From Deltaproteobacteria bacterium (GTDB lineage: Bacteria > Myxococcota_A > Polyangia > JAAYKL01): a stretch of 47,255 nucleotides of DNA. Positions 26,040 through 33,705 of this stretch are shown in pieces (position 1 is the first letter of the stretch; every line of letters begins with the position of its first letter). The translations under genes were made by a program, and so were the position numbers. The DNA lies in assembly GCA_030595125.1 (NCBI GenBank), contig JAUVDV010000043.1, positions 1 through 47,255 of the forward strand, written 5' to 3'. The notes beneath the pieces were generated by a model. The model searched no databases, was not told where the DNA came from, and saw only the letters and a program-made list of their open reading frames with translations.

Positions 26040-27005
26040 TCAGAAACGCTTTACACGAGCATGACAATAGGGGCGCTTGCCACTGCGCTCGTAGTACTCC
26101 TGATGGTAATCGGGGCCTGGCCAGAACTGTTCTGCCCTGACCATCTGCGTCACAATATCGAAGCCTTTGCGCTCAAGCTCCGCCACAAGCTTGCGCGCAA
26201 TTTCCCTCTGCTCATCGTCAAGGAAGAAAACCGCCGACCGATACTGGTCTCCAATGTCCGGACCCTGCCTGTCGAGCTGGGTGGGATCGTGAATCTCAAA
26301 GAACAAACGCGCCAGTTCCTCGTAACTGGTTTTGGACACATCGAAGACAACCTCTACGGCTTCTGCGTGACCGGTTTTACCGGAACAAACCTGCTCGTAA
26401 GTGGGGTTGTCCACATGCCCGCCGATGAAGCCGGAGGTCACAGATATCACTCCAGGTTTTTCCGAGAAATAGTATTCAACTCCCCAGTAGCAGCCCCCGG
26501 CAAAAATTGCCCGGTCTGTCTGCCTTGCGTGAGTTTCCGGAGCGAAATTCAAGGAAATCGAGTTCACGCAATGGCGGAGATTCTTGTCCGTGAACCCTTC
26601 TCCTTCGAAAGTGTGTCCGAGATGGGCGTCGCAGGAACTGCAGATGATCTCTGTCCTCATTTCGTCCGGATCGGAAATCATCTTCACCGATCCTTCAATG
26701 GCATAGTCAAAACTGGGCCATCCCGACTGCGAGTCGAATTTGTCCCCCGATCTGAAAAGCTTCGCACCACACCGCTTGCAACTGTACGTTCCATCTTCCT
26801 TGTGATGAACATACTTTCCCGAAAACGGTGGCTCGGTCCCCTTGTTTTCGATGACGTTCTTTTCCTTGTTTGTCAGCATCTTCTTTCCATCGTTGCCAGG
26901 TTTCCCGGCGCTACCAGGACCAGAGGCAAGGGCAATCGCCAGTAGCAATATTCCAGCAGACCCAATGATCATCGGTTTGAGAAGGTTTTTTTGTTCTTTT
27001 GCCAT
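26040..27005 (-). CDS. msrAB: Membrane-anchored MsrB-MsrA fusion, methionine sulfoxide reductase
   Basis: This encodes 321 residues. An N-terminal anchor (PMIIGSAGILLLAIALA) suggests export to the periplasmic side. The MsrB domain comes first, with zinc cysteines 76, 79, 122 and 125 (CKRC, CSSC) and catalytic Cys146 in RHCVNSISLNF. MsrA follows with Cys172 in FAGGCYWGVEYYF and the GHAEAVEV and YHQEYYERSGKRPYC segments. Such fusions repair both R- and S-methionine sulfoxide. The order B-A is less common than A-B. It is transcribed divergently from the gene at 27172. Confidence 0.93.
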   Translation of the reverse strand: MAKEQKNLLKPMIIGSAGILLLAIALASGPGSAGKPGNDGKKMLTNKEKNVIENKGTEPPFSGKYVHHKEDGTYSCKRCGAKLFRSGDKFDSQSGWPSFDYAIEGSVKMISDPDEMRTEIICSSCDAHLGHTFEGEGFTDKNLRHCVNSISLNFAPETHARQTDRAIFAGGCYWGVEYYFSEKPGVISVTSGFIGGHVDNPTYEQVCSGKTGHAEAVEVVFDVSKTSYEELARLFFEIHDPTQLDRQGPDIGDQYRSAVFFLDDEQREIARKLVAELERKGFDIVTQMVRAEQFWPGPDYHQEYYERSGKRPYCHARVKRF

Positions 27006-27069
27006 ATTTCGACCGAAAACCTTACATTGCCTTCAAGTATAATATGTAAAAGCTCCATTTCAATCTTCA

Positions 27070-27125
27070 CTGTCTGAGCCGAAAATTCGGCTTTTTCCGA
27101 CTTCATTGTCATCTTACGATATAAT
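27070..27125 (+). promoter_or_regulatory. Promoter of the shared TCATCTTRCGATATAAT type (copy C), with upstream hairpin
   Basis: TCATCTTACGATATAAT at 27109-27125 includes TATAAT at 27120-27125. Upstream, CTGTCTGAGCCGAAAA matches copy B and GAAAATTCGGCT matches copy A. In this copy AGCCGA-AAAT-TCGGCT forms a 6-bp hairpin followed by TTTT, so it may also stop incoming transcription. It drives the membrane-protein and radical SAM genes. Confidence 0.7.
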
Positions 27126-27171
27126 ATCTGTGCGCTACATTATGATCTCGAACCAGAGACGGAGCCGAACC

Positions 27172-28032
27172 ATGACAGGACTGGCGATCAAACCCACGAT
27201 TACTCAACGAGTGAGAACCTTCCTCGATCATCAGGGGGTTCCGCTCGAGCCCTGGTCCGACCTGGACCGCACATACGCCGAGCTCTACTCGCTGCTCAAC
27301 GCCAGGCGTGACGACGCCGCGTTCTGGCCGGCCCTGAGCGAGTTGCTCGGACGTGTGCTCGAAAGCGCCGTCGGCTCAACGCAGCGGCCCGGGCCCCGGG
27401 CCGAGCTACTCTCGTCGTGGGACGTGGACGAGCTGGTGCGCGAATTGCGCGCAGCGCTGCCCGGCGATCGAGGCGAGGCCGATGCCGGAGTGTTGCGGAG
27501 GTTCTGCGCCGGACTGTCAGCGCCGGTGCTGGGAGGTTTCCTGTTGCTGGGGATCGCCACCACGGGCTGCGATCACGTGAAAGGCAACCGGGGCCTGCCG
27601 GAGGACGAGGACGCGGGCGCCGACACCGATACCGATACCGATACCGACACGGACAGCGATAGCGACACGGACAGCGATAGTGACACGGACTCGAACACCG
27701 ATCCCTGGGATGCGAACTGCGACCTCTCTGGCTCGTCGTTTCTGTGGAGTGCGATCGACGAGTCGGGATTCGACGACGGGACCAAGCATGACCTGTGCCT
27801 GTGCTTCGAGGGGCTCAACGATAGCTGGGACACCGGACTTACCGAGTTGTTCGACACCGGAACGTCAGAGCAGATCGCCGCCGCTCTCGAGGAGATGATC
27901 GAATGTTGCGCGATCGACGACGCTGCGCTCGACGGCACATTCGAGCAAGACACCCAACAGGGACTGCTCGAAGGCTGGCTCTGCGATGGGTCGGTTCCGG
28001 TGTACAAGGGCGTCGCTTTTCCCCGCGACTGA
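27172..28032 (+). CDS. Membrane protein with Asp-Thr/Ser linker and Cys-rich C-terminal domain, radical SAM partner
   Basis: This encodes 286 residues. ATG 27172 is chosen because GGAG stands seven bases upstream; the open frame reaches back across the promoter. About 110 mostly helical residues without a signal peptide come first. One membrane segment with a lipobox-like end follows (APVLGGFLLLGIATTGC, Cys133), then an alternating Asp-Thr/Asp-Ser linker (about 150-178). The last domain of about 105 residues has six cysteines (ANCDLSG, DLCLCFEG, IECCAID, GWLCDGS). The predicted topology is N-in, C-out. It is the only member of the local linker family with a large cytoplasmic N-terminal part, and the only one followed by a radical SAM gene (15 bp). 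It may be that enzyme's substrate. GC content appears higher than in neighbours. Confidence 0.75.
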   Translation: MTGLAIKPTITQRVRTFLDHQGVPLEPWSDLDRTYAELYSLLNARRDDAAFWPALSELLGRVLESAVGSTQRPGPRAELLSSWDVDELVRELRAALPGDRGEADAGVLRRFCAGLSAPVLGGFLLLGIATTGCDHVKGNRGLPEDEDAGADTDTDTDTDTDSDSDTDSDSDTDSNTDPWDANCDLSGSSFLWSAIDESGFDDGTKHDLCLCFEGLNDSWDTGLTELFDTGTSEQIAAALEEMIECCAIDDAALDGTFEQDTQQGLLEGWLCDGSVPVYKGVAFPRD

Positions 28033-28047
28033 TCGGGAGCACGACGG

Positions 28048-29109
28048 ATGACCAACCTTGCCGCGCGCGTACAGAGGATCCCGCGCGACTGTGTGTGGGA
28101 GATCACCGAGGCCTGCAACCTGCGCTGTTTACACTGTATGGTCTCGGCCGGTGAACGCGCCGCCGGTGAGTTGACCACCGCAGAGGCGCTCTCACTGGTC
28201 GACGACCTGGTCGAGGCTGGTTGTACAAGCGCCTGCCTCACCGGAGGCGAGCCGCTGGTGCGCAAGGATTGGCCGCAGATCGCCCGGCGCCTCGCGCAGG
28301 GTGGCGTCGAGACACGGATGACAACCAACGGCCTGCGCGTCGACGAGCGGCAGATCGAGATCATGCAGGAGGCAGGCCTGACCACGATCACAGTTTCGCT
28401 GGACGGACTGCGCGAGGTGCATGACGAGATCCGCGTGGCCCCGTCCGGCTCGGCCGAGTCCCGCTACGACCGGGCGATCCGCGCGATCGAGCTGCTCTGC
28501 GCGTCGTCGCTCAAGGTCAAGGTGCTGACCCAGATCCACAAGCGCAACATCGACGATCTCGATCGGATGCACGAGTTGGTGGCCGGGCTGGGAGTTGATG
28601 ATTGGCAGCTGCAGATCGCCGTGCCGGCCGGTCGGCTGCTCGATCTGCGTTACGAGTATCTTATCGAGCCCCGGCAGATACCCGCCTTGCTGGACAGGCT
28701 GGCTGCGTTCGTGGCGGCCGGGCGGGTGCGCATCGGTGTGGCCGACAACATTGGCTATTACAGCCGGCATGAGCCGATACTACGCGGCGCGCAGCGGGGC
28801 AAGTCGACCTTCTTCGCCGGGTGCATGGCCGGGGTGCGGATGGTCAACGTGACCGCGAGCGGCGACGTGCGCGGATGCCACGCACTGCCTCGTGAGTTCA
28901 TCGCGGGCAACGTGCGGGAAAAGCCGTTCGCCGAGATCTGGGCCGACCGCGCCGGGTTTGCTTACAACACGGATTGGCGTGAGGACCAGCTGACCGGCGG
29001 CTGCGCCACGTGCGATTTCCGCCGAGTCTGCAGGGCCGGCTGCACTGCGATGGCCTACCTGGTTACCGGCACCGTCCACGACAATCCCTACTGTGTTCAG
29101 CGTGTGTAG
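28048..29109 (+). CDS. Radical SAM/SPASM-domain enzyme
   Basis: This encodes 353 residues. The radical SAM cluster motif is C23-x3-C27-x2-C30 in EACNLRCLHC, with the SAM-binding CLTGGEPLV at about 63-71. The C-terminal SPASM region has the cysteine series FAGCMAG, VRGCHAL, GGCATC, RRVCRAGC and PYC, enough for two auxiliary [4Fe-4S] clusters. Such enzymes modify peptides or proteins (thioether, carbon-carbon or epimer formation) and are usually encoded next to their substrate. The upstream gene, 15 bp away in the same operon, is the obvious candidate. No RiPP transporter, protease or separate RRE protein is visible nearby. The chemistry cannot be read from the sequence. Confidence 0.92.
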   Translation: MTNLAARVQRIPRDCVWEITEACNLRCLHCMVSAGERAAGELTTAEALSLVDDLVEAGCTSACLTGGEPLVRKDWPQIARRLAQGGVETRMTTNGLRVDERQIEIMQEAGLTTITVSLDGLREVHDEIRVAPSGSAESRYDRAIRAIELLCASSLKVKVLTQIHKRNIDDLDRMHELVAGLGVDDWQLQIAVPAGRLLDLRYEYLIEPRQIPALLDRLAAFVAAGRVRIGVADNIGYYSRHEPILRGAQRGKSTFFAGCMAGVRMVNVTASGDVRGCHALPREFIAGNVREKPFAEIWADRAGFAYNTDWREDQLTGGCATCDFRRVCRAGCTAMAYLVTGTVHDNPYCVQRV

Positions 29110-29123
29110 CCGAGGGGTAAATA

Positions 29124-29771
29124 CTAGTAAAAAGCTTCTTCTTCATCCTGGGCCGCCAGGGATGCGCGCTCGCGTTTTTCCTGAATAGCTTCTCCCATGT
29201 ACGCTCCTGCCGCCACCAGGAAGAACCCAACCACAAGTCCCACAAGGAGTTCAATGATATGGATATCCACATGGTACCCGAACTTGCACCCAAGGAAACC
29301 CAGGACCTGACCAGCCGTCCCGGCAATGGCTCCTTCCAAAACTGTACGCCCCTGCGAAACAAAACCGACCACAATGCCGATAATCGGGAAAAGCAGGAAC
29401 GGCACAATCCAGAAAAGGATGCTGTGTACCAACAGGGACATGTCCTTGGTCGCTTTTTCGACGGCGGCCTTCTCCGCCAGAGGCTGATCTTCTTTTTCGA
29501 GATCGTTGATGGTCGCCACCGTTTTGAGGCCCCTCTCAGCTCCGATGATCTTTGCCTGAACCAGGATGGCTTCGTTGGTCGGTGTGACAGAAAACGCCAC
29601 CAGGGTGCCGCCAATCATAATTCCGACACCGTAGACCAGCGCGAAGACAATGCCGCCTATAACGATGATACCGGCATAAAACTTCTTGGGTGAAGGGGAA
29701 GGTTTGCTGCACTTCCCGCACTTGACGGAATTTTCCGGGTTCTTCGTTCCGCACGAACACGTCCAGTACAT
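29124..29771 (-). CDS. Zinc-ribbon integral membrane protein
   Basis: This encodes 215 residues. A four-cysteine ribbon at the N-terminus (WTCSCGTKNPENSVKCGKC) is followed by about four membrane helices (FYAGIIVIGGIVFALVYGV, LLVHSILFWIVPFLLFPII, an Ala/Gly-rich pair and ELLVGLVVGFFLVAAGAY). A charged C-terminus ends it. GAGGAG precedes the ATG. It converges on the radical SAM gene. The function is unknown; zinc-ribbon-plus-membrane proteins are common in this group of bacteria. Confidence 0.75.
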   Translation of the reverse strand: MYWTCSCGTKNPENSVKCGKCSKPSPSPKKFYAGIIVIGGIVFALVYGVGIMIGGTLVAFSVTPTNEAILVQAKIIGAERGLKTVATINDLEKEDQPLAEKAAVEKATKDMSLLVHSILFWIVPFLLFPIIGIVVGFVSQGRTVLEGAIAGTAGQVLGFLGCKFGYHVDIHIIELLVGLVVGFFLVAAGAYMGEAIQEKRERASLAAQDEEEAFY

Positions 29772-29845
29772 GTGATACTCCTCATTTGAAAGCTTGATGG
29801 TAGAGTATCGCGCTCTGGACGGATTTTCCAGTGGCTATTGTGAAA

Positions 29846-30178
29846 TCACTTGTCTGCCAGGGCCTTGTCCACCAGAGCCGCGAAGTCGGCCTTGGGGCGT
29901 GCACCGATCAGAGTGTCTTTGACCTCGCCGCCGTGATAGAGGGCGACGGTGGGAATGGAGCGGATCCCCATGGAGCCGGCGATTCCCTGTTCCTCGTCCA
30001 CATTGATTTTTACAACTTTTACCTTGTCGCCGTATTCATCGGCCAGCTCTTCGAGAACCGGCCCGACCATCCGGCAGGGACCGCACCAGGGCGCCCAGAA
30101 ATCTACGAGCACCGGCACATCACTCTTGATGACGACCTCTTCAAAGTTCGCATCGGTTCCGTCTTGTACTTTGCTCAT
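29846..30178 (-). CDS. trxA: Thioredoxin
   Basis: This encodes 110 residues with the redox motif WCGPC (Cys32, Cys35) in DFWAPWCGPCRM and the cis-proline segment SIPTVALY. It reduces protein disulfides in the cytoplasm. ATG 30178 follows AAAAGGAG. The longer open frame upstream reads through a terminator and a tRNA fragment and is not coding. Only 19 bases separate the ATG from the terminator stem, so no promoter fits between them (see findings). Confidence 0.95.
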   Translation of the reverse strand: MSKVQDGTDANFEEVVIKSDVPVLVDFWAPWCGPCRMVGPVLEELADEYGDKVKVVKINVDEEQGIAGSMGIRSIPTVALYHGGEVKDTLIGARPKADFAALVDKALADK

Positions 30179-30197
30179 TTTGTCTCCTTTTAAAAAG

Positions 30198-30229
30198 AGA
30201 AAACCCTCTGATTTCTCGGAGGGTTTTCT
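30198..30229 (-). terminator. Rho-independent terminator downstream of the ancestral tRNA-Glu end
   Basis: On the minus strand, AGAAAACCCTC pairs perfectly with GAGGGTTTTCT (11 bp, 10-base loop) and is followed by CTTTTT. It lies directly after the displaced CCA-bearing tRNA 3' end and directly before the trxA ribosome-binding site, so it can act as terminator for the tRNA unit and as attenuator for trxA. Confidence 0.75.
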
Positions 30230-30232
30230 TTG

Positions 30233-30256
30233 GTGACCCCAAGGGGAATCGAACCC
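30233..30256. repeat. attL: displaced 3' end of tRNA-Glu
   Basis: The 24 bases starting GTGACCCCAAGGGG and ending ATCGAACCC are identical to 34037-34060, inside the intact tRNA-Glu gene, in the same orientation. Just outside, this copy continues as TGG on the plus strand, that is, it encodes the 3' CCA. This is the end of the original tRNA gene left behind by integration. Confidence 0.85.
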
Positions 30257-30333
30257 AACAAGGCCGTTATAGCAAAAGCCGAGCCGGATCGCGAACTTGT
30301 ACCGCAAACCCCCGTGAACACTGGGATTGACGA

Positions 30334-30405
30334 TTCCGTTTGGTTCCGTTTCATTCCGTTCCGTTCCGCTGTTTCACCCCCAAAAGGGCAACAGAAGGGC
30401 AACAG
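30334..30405. repeat. Short direct repeats at the left end of the element
   Basis: TTCCGTT occurs at 30334, 30344 and 30354 (10-bp spacing) and again at 30359 within CCGTTCCG. Then GGGCAACAG occurs at 30386-30394 and 30397-30405 (11-bp spacing). Helically phased repeats just upstream of a recombinase gene are typical of protein-binding arrays. The interval 30257-30439 holds no other feature that I can see. Confidence 0.6.
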
Positions 30406-30439
30406 AGAGGCCTTCGCATGATCGAAAACGGACCCGATC

Positions 30440-31036
30440 ATGAGTAACAAACCAACCCGTGCAGCCCTGTACGCCAGGGTCAGCACCGACGATCAGAAAC
30501 ACGATCTCCAGCTCGACGCTTTGCGTCAGGTTGCCGCGCAGAGGGATTGGTCGGTGACCGAGTATCTGGACAAGGCATCCGGGTCCGGTGTCAAGCTAAC
30601 GGCGCGGGACCAGATGATGAAAGATGTACGCAAAGGCAAAATTGAAGTGGTTGTCGTGTGGCGGTATGACCGGTTTGCGCGGTCAGTCAAGGACTTGGTT
30701 GAGGCCCTTGATACGTTTCGCACTAACGGAGTTCAATTTGTTTCTTTGCAAGATGGCGCCGATACAACCACACTTGGCGGCGAGTTGCTATTTCATATAA
30801 TGGCTGGGATCGCCCAGTTTGAGAAACAACTGCTCAGTGAAAGAGTCAGGGCAGGTCTGGCAGCGGCCCGGAAGCGCGGCCAGGTGCTAGGCCGCCCAAA
30901 CGTCGCCGTAGACGTTCAACGGGCGCTCAGGCTACATAGCGAGGGTAGATCGTGGCGTACTGTTGCCAAGGTTCTCAACGTTGATAAGACAACTCTCCGC
31001 AGGGCGATAAGGGCTATCGAGGCGGAAACAGCCTGA
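30440..31036 (+). CDS. Serine recombinase (resolvase/invertase type)
   Basis: This encodes 198 residues. The catalytic domain has the nucleophilic serine S15 in LYARVSTDDQ, the arginines of WRYDRFARS and the segment GELLFHIMAGIAQFEKQLLSE, as in Tn3/Hin-type enzymes. A C-terminal helix-turn-helix (SWRTVAKVLNVDKTTLRRAI) binds DNA. Length is normal for small resolvases and invertases, so it may resolve or invert DNA rather than integrate it. It sits at the left end of the tRNA-bounded element. Confidence 0.92.
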   Translation: MSNKPTRAALYARVSTDDQKHDLQLDALRQVAAQRDWSVTEYLDKASGSGVKLTARDQMMKDVRKGKIEVVVVWRYDRFARSVKDLVEALDTFRTNGVQFVSLQDGADTTTLGGELLFHIMAGIAQFEKQLLSERVRAGLAAARKRGQVLGRPNVAVDVQRALRLHSEGRSWRTVAKVLNVDKTTLRRAIRAIEAETA

Positions 31037-31114
31037 CCCTCGTGTCGAGTTTCGGTGCGCCCTATTCAAATCACTGTTAGAATGCTGTTACGCGTGAATG
31101 GGAGGCCTGGAGTG

Positions 31115-32659
31115 ATGCGTTACTTGCTTTTGATGGTGCTAGTGACCGTGCTGGTGTGTGGCGGGTGCTCGAACGGCTCGTCGGGCAACGACGATGCTGG
31201 AACGACTGATTCCGACTCCGATTCTGACTCCGACTCCGATAGTGATACGGACACCGACACGGATACCGGCCCCGACTGCGTTCAAGGAGAGTACTTCGGC
31301 GATTTCGAGATCGAAACACAATTGGATATTGCAGCCTTCGCGGGATACACCTCTATATTGGGAAGCCTGAGTATCGATAGCTGCGTTACGTGCACCGACT
31401 TGAACGAGTTGATTTGCCTTACCTCGGTGGGTGCGGACTTGATTATCGCCGACAACACCTATCTCACCAACCTGGACGGGTTGAGTGCCCTCACATCGGT
31501 GGCGCGGGACTTGGGGATTGTACATAACAACGCCCTCACCAACCTGGACGGGCTGAGCAACATCACCTCGGTGGGCCGGGACGTTAATATCGAACGGAAC
31601 TACTCCCTCACCAGTCTGGACGGGCTTGGCGGCATCACCTCGGTGAGTGAGAATTTGCGGATCAACCACAACTGGGACCTCCCCAACCTGGACGGGCTGA
31701 GCGGCATCACCTCGGTGGGAGGGGACTTGTGGATCTGGGGAAGCATCGTCATCACCAATCTGAACGGGCTGAGCAACATCACCTCAGCGGGTGGGAACCT
31801 TGAAATCCACTGGAACACCGCCCTTACCAACCTGGACGGGCTGAGCAACATCACTTCGGTGGGCGGGGACTTGGAGATCGACCTCAACTACTCCCTCCCC
31901 AACCTGGACGGACTGAACGGCATCACCTCGGTGGGAGGGGACTTGTGGATTGAAGATAACAACACCCTAACGAACCTGGATGGCCTGAGTGGCGTCACTT
32001 CGGTGGGCGGGGCCATACACATCCAATGCAACCCCGCCCTCCCCAACCTGGACGGCCTGAACGCCCTCACCTCGTTGAGTGGGAATTTATCAATCCTCGA
32101 AAACGATACTCTTGCCAGCGTGGTCGGTTTGAGTGGCATCACCGGCTCGGTGGGTGGGGGCTTGGGTTTTATGGACAACGCCATCCTCACAAACCTGGAT
32201 GGGCTTAGCGGCATCACCTCGGTGGGTGGGAACTTGTACGTCGGCGGGAACGGTGCCCTGACGAACTTGAATGGCCTCAGCTCCCTCACTTCGGTGGGTC
32301 ACTTGACTATCCACGACAACGACGCCCTCACAAACCTGGACGGGCTGAGCGGGATCACCTCGATGGGCGGAACCTTGTTGATTGAGAACAACGACGCCCT
32401 CACAAACCTGGGCGGATTGAGCGCCATCACCTCATTGAGCTATCACTTGTGGATTTACGGAAACACCGTCCTCACCAGTCTGGACGGACTTGGCGCTGTT
32501 ACCCATGTGGGTGATGAGCTTAACATCTACGATAACGACATTCTTCCCGATTGTGAGGCGTGCGATCTGCTGGACCAGATCACCAGCGGTCCAACTTCGA
32601 TAGATGTCTACAACAACCTCGACGACACATGCACGCCGGTTCCTGGCAACTGTCCGTGA
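31115..32659 (+). CDS. LRR-like repeat lipoprotein, cargo of the element
   Basis: This encodes 514 residues. The signal peptide ends near LVCGGC (Cys18), followed by a Ser-Asp/Thr-Asp linker (about 32-53). Then come 15 repeats of 23-25 residues with consensus LTNLDGLSGITSVGGDLxI (residues about 117-476), resembling bacterial leucine-rich or receptor-L-type solenoids used for binding. The C-terminal cap has CEACDLLDQI. ATG 31115 is preferred over the upstream frame because it begins the signal peptide and GGAGG lies nine bases before. The Asp-Ser/Thr linker matches host lipoproteins, so this cargo is likely displayed on the same surface. Confidence 0.82.
   Translation: MRYLLLMVLVTVLVCGGCSNGSSGNDDAGTTDSDSDSDSDSDSDTDTDTDTGPDCVQGEYFGDFEIETQLDIAAFAGYTSILGSLSIDSCVTCTDLNELICLTSVGADLIIADNTYLTNLDGLSALTSVARDLGIVHNNALTNLDGLSNITSVGRDVNIERNYSLTSLDGLGGITSVSENLRINHNWDLPNLDGLSGITSVGGDLWIWGSIVITNLNGLSNITSAGGNLEIHWNTALTNLDGLSNITSVGGDLEIDLNYSLPNLDGLNGITSVGGDLWIEDNNTLTNLDGLSGVTSVGGAIHIQCNPALPNLDGLNALTSLSGNLSILENDTLASVVGLSGITGSVGGGLGFMDNAILTNLDGLSGITSVGGNLYVGGNGALTNLNGLSSLTSVGHLTIHDNDALTNLDGLSGITSMGGTLLIENNDALTNLGGLSAITSLSYHLWIYGNTVLTSLDGLGAVTHVGDELNIYDNDILPDCEACDLLDQITSGPTSIDVYNNLDDTCTPVPGNCP
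31463..32542 (+). repeat. 72-bp coding tandem repeat (15 units)
   Basis: The LRR-like units are encoded by 72-bp repeats that are highly alike in DNA (for example CTCACCAACCTGGACGGGCT recurring). Two units deviate by one codon in length. Such an array can gain or lose units by recombination or slippage. Confidence 0.8.
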
Positions 32660-32663
32660 TGAG

Positions 32664-32942
32664 ATGACACCCGAAGAAACCATCGCAGCTTACCAGGCCC
32701 AGAGTCGTTTGCGCCTCGCGTGGTTCCTGTTTGCCCTTGCCGTGGGCGTTGTAGCCGCCGTCGTCTTCCACCTCGTTAGCGACTCGGCTTTTCCTGTGGG
32801 GTCCATCGGGTTGCTCGCCTGGGGTATCGCCTTCATGCCCATGTTCCTCGTGATGGCCTTCAGCGAAAAGCTTGTGAGCATCCGTGAGGTCATGAAGGCC
32901 TGGCTGGAGTTGGCAAACCGTATCCTCTTGAACGGGAATTGA
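32664..32942 (+). CDS. Small two-helix membrane protein
   Basis: This encodes 92 residues. Two membrane segments (LAWFLFALAVGVVAAVVFHL and IGLLAWGIAFMPMFLVMAF) are separated by a short loop; the N- and C-terminal parts are charged. ATG 32664 is four bases after the stop of the LRR-like lipoprotein gene with no independent ribosome-binding site, which suggests translational coupling. The function is unknown. Confidence 0.6.
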   Translation: MTPEETIAAYQAQSRLRLAWFLFALAVGVVAAVVFHLVSDSAFPVGSIGLLAWGIAFMPMFLVMAFSEKLVSIREVMKAWLELANRILLNGN

Positions 32943-33059
32943 GTACGAATACGCAATAGACAAAATCGGAAAACTCATTGACTGATACGCCCCCGAGGAC
33001 GAGGAGTTCTGGGCCCTATTACGGTTTTCTGTGGTAGCATTCGCTACGGAAATGAACTC

Positions 33060-33656
33060 ATGAAATCAGCTTTCAAATTGTTGTTCATCGTACTGATAAC
33101 AAATCTGCTTTGTGCCGCCTGTTACAAATCACAAGAAATCACTCAAGAAGGGTTAGGTGATGAACCGGGCAGCTGCGGCGGCTTGGGCCAACAATGTTGC
33201 ACGGCAGGAGATATGTGCGAGCAGGATCTGCTGCCGGTAAATTTTTCTGAGGAAGTATGCAACTGCAGACAGGCGTGTGATTTGGCGGAATGTGGTGTAG
33301 GAAATATCAGCGGAGTTGGAATATGCTCGCCGCTGAACTTCAGCGGCTTCCTTAATCTTTCGGTATGCATCAATCGCGATGATATGGAACCAACTGGATG
33401 CATCCCGAGTTATGCAATGGTCGCATGTCCAACCCATTCGAGTTTTCCTGGAATGTGTTTATTTGATGGTGGATACGATGCGACACATTATTGCCTGACG
33501 AGGTGCAGTCTTGATTTGGATGTGCAATGCTCATCGCAAAGTTTTTGCGTTGTTCTTGAACAGGAACCACTTTTGCCGGAAGGCGTCTGTCTTCCCCTCG
33601 AATCCGGATCAATAATGAGTTCTGAAAGCATTGTTCTTCCCAAACTGGTCGAATAG
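33060..33656 (+). CDS. Cys-rich lipoprotein, cargo of the element
   Basis: This encodes 198 residues. The signal peptide ends in LCAAC (Cys21). The mature protein has about 20 cysteines (GSCGGLGQQCCTAGDMCEQD, EVCNCRQACDLAECG and others), implying many disulfides and an extracellular location. The base composition is visibly more AT-rich than the flanking chromosome, which fits recent acquisition. I recognise no family. Confidence 0.7.
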   Translation: MKSAFKLLFIVLITNLLCAACYKSQEITQEGLGDEPGSCGGLGQQCCTAGDMCEQDLLPVNFSEEVCNCRQACDLAECGVGNISGVGICSPLNFSGFLNLSVCINRDDMEPTGCIPSYAMVACPTHSSFPGMCLFDGGYDATHYCLTRCSLDLDVQCSSQSFCVVLEQEPLLPEGVCLPLESGSIMSSESIVLPKLVE

Positions 33657-33705
33657 CGTGAATTCCCCGACCTGCTATAATCGGCTCTAACCTGCCCCTT
33701 GCGGG

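Noticed and set aside
27070-29109. Standard RiPP cluster with a short leader-core precursor
   Set aside because: The adjacent protein is 286 residues with a membrane segment, and no short precursor, protease or exporter gene is visible around the radical SAM gene.
29846-30307. N-terminally extended thioredoxin
   Set aside because: The extension reads through a terminator and a tRNA fragment; the good ribosome-binding site and family homology fix the start at 30178.
30233-30310. A second complete tRNA gene
   Set aside because: Only the T-arm and acceptor 3' strand are present; no anticodon stem or 5' acceptor strand can be found next to it.
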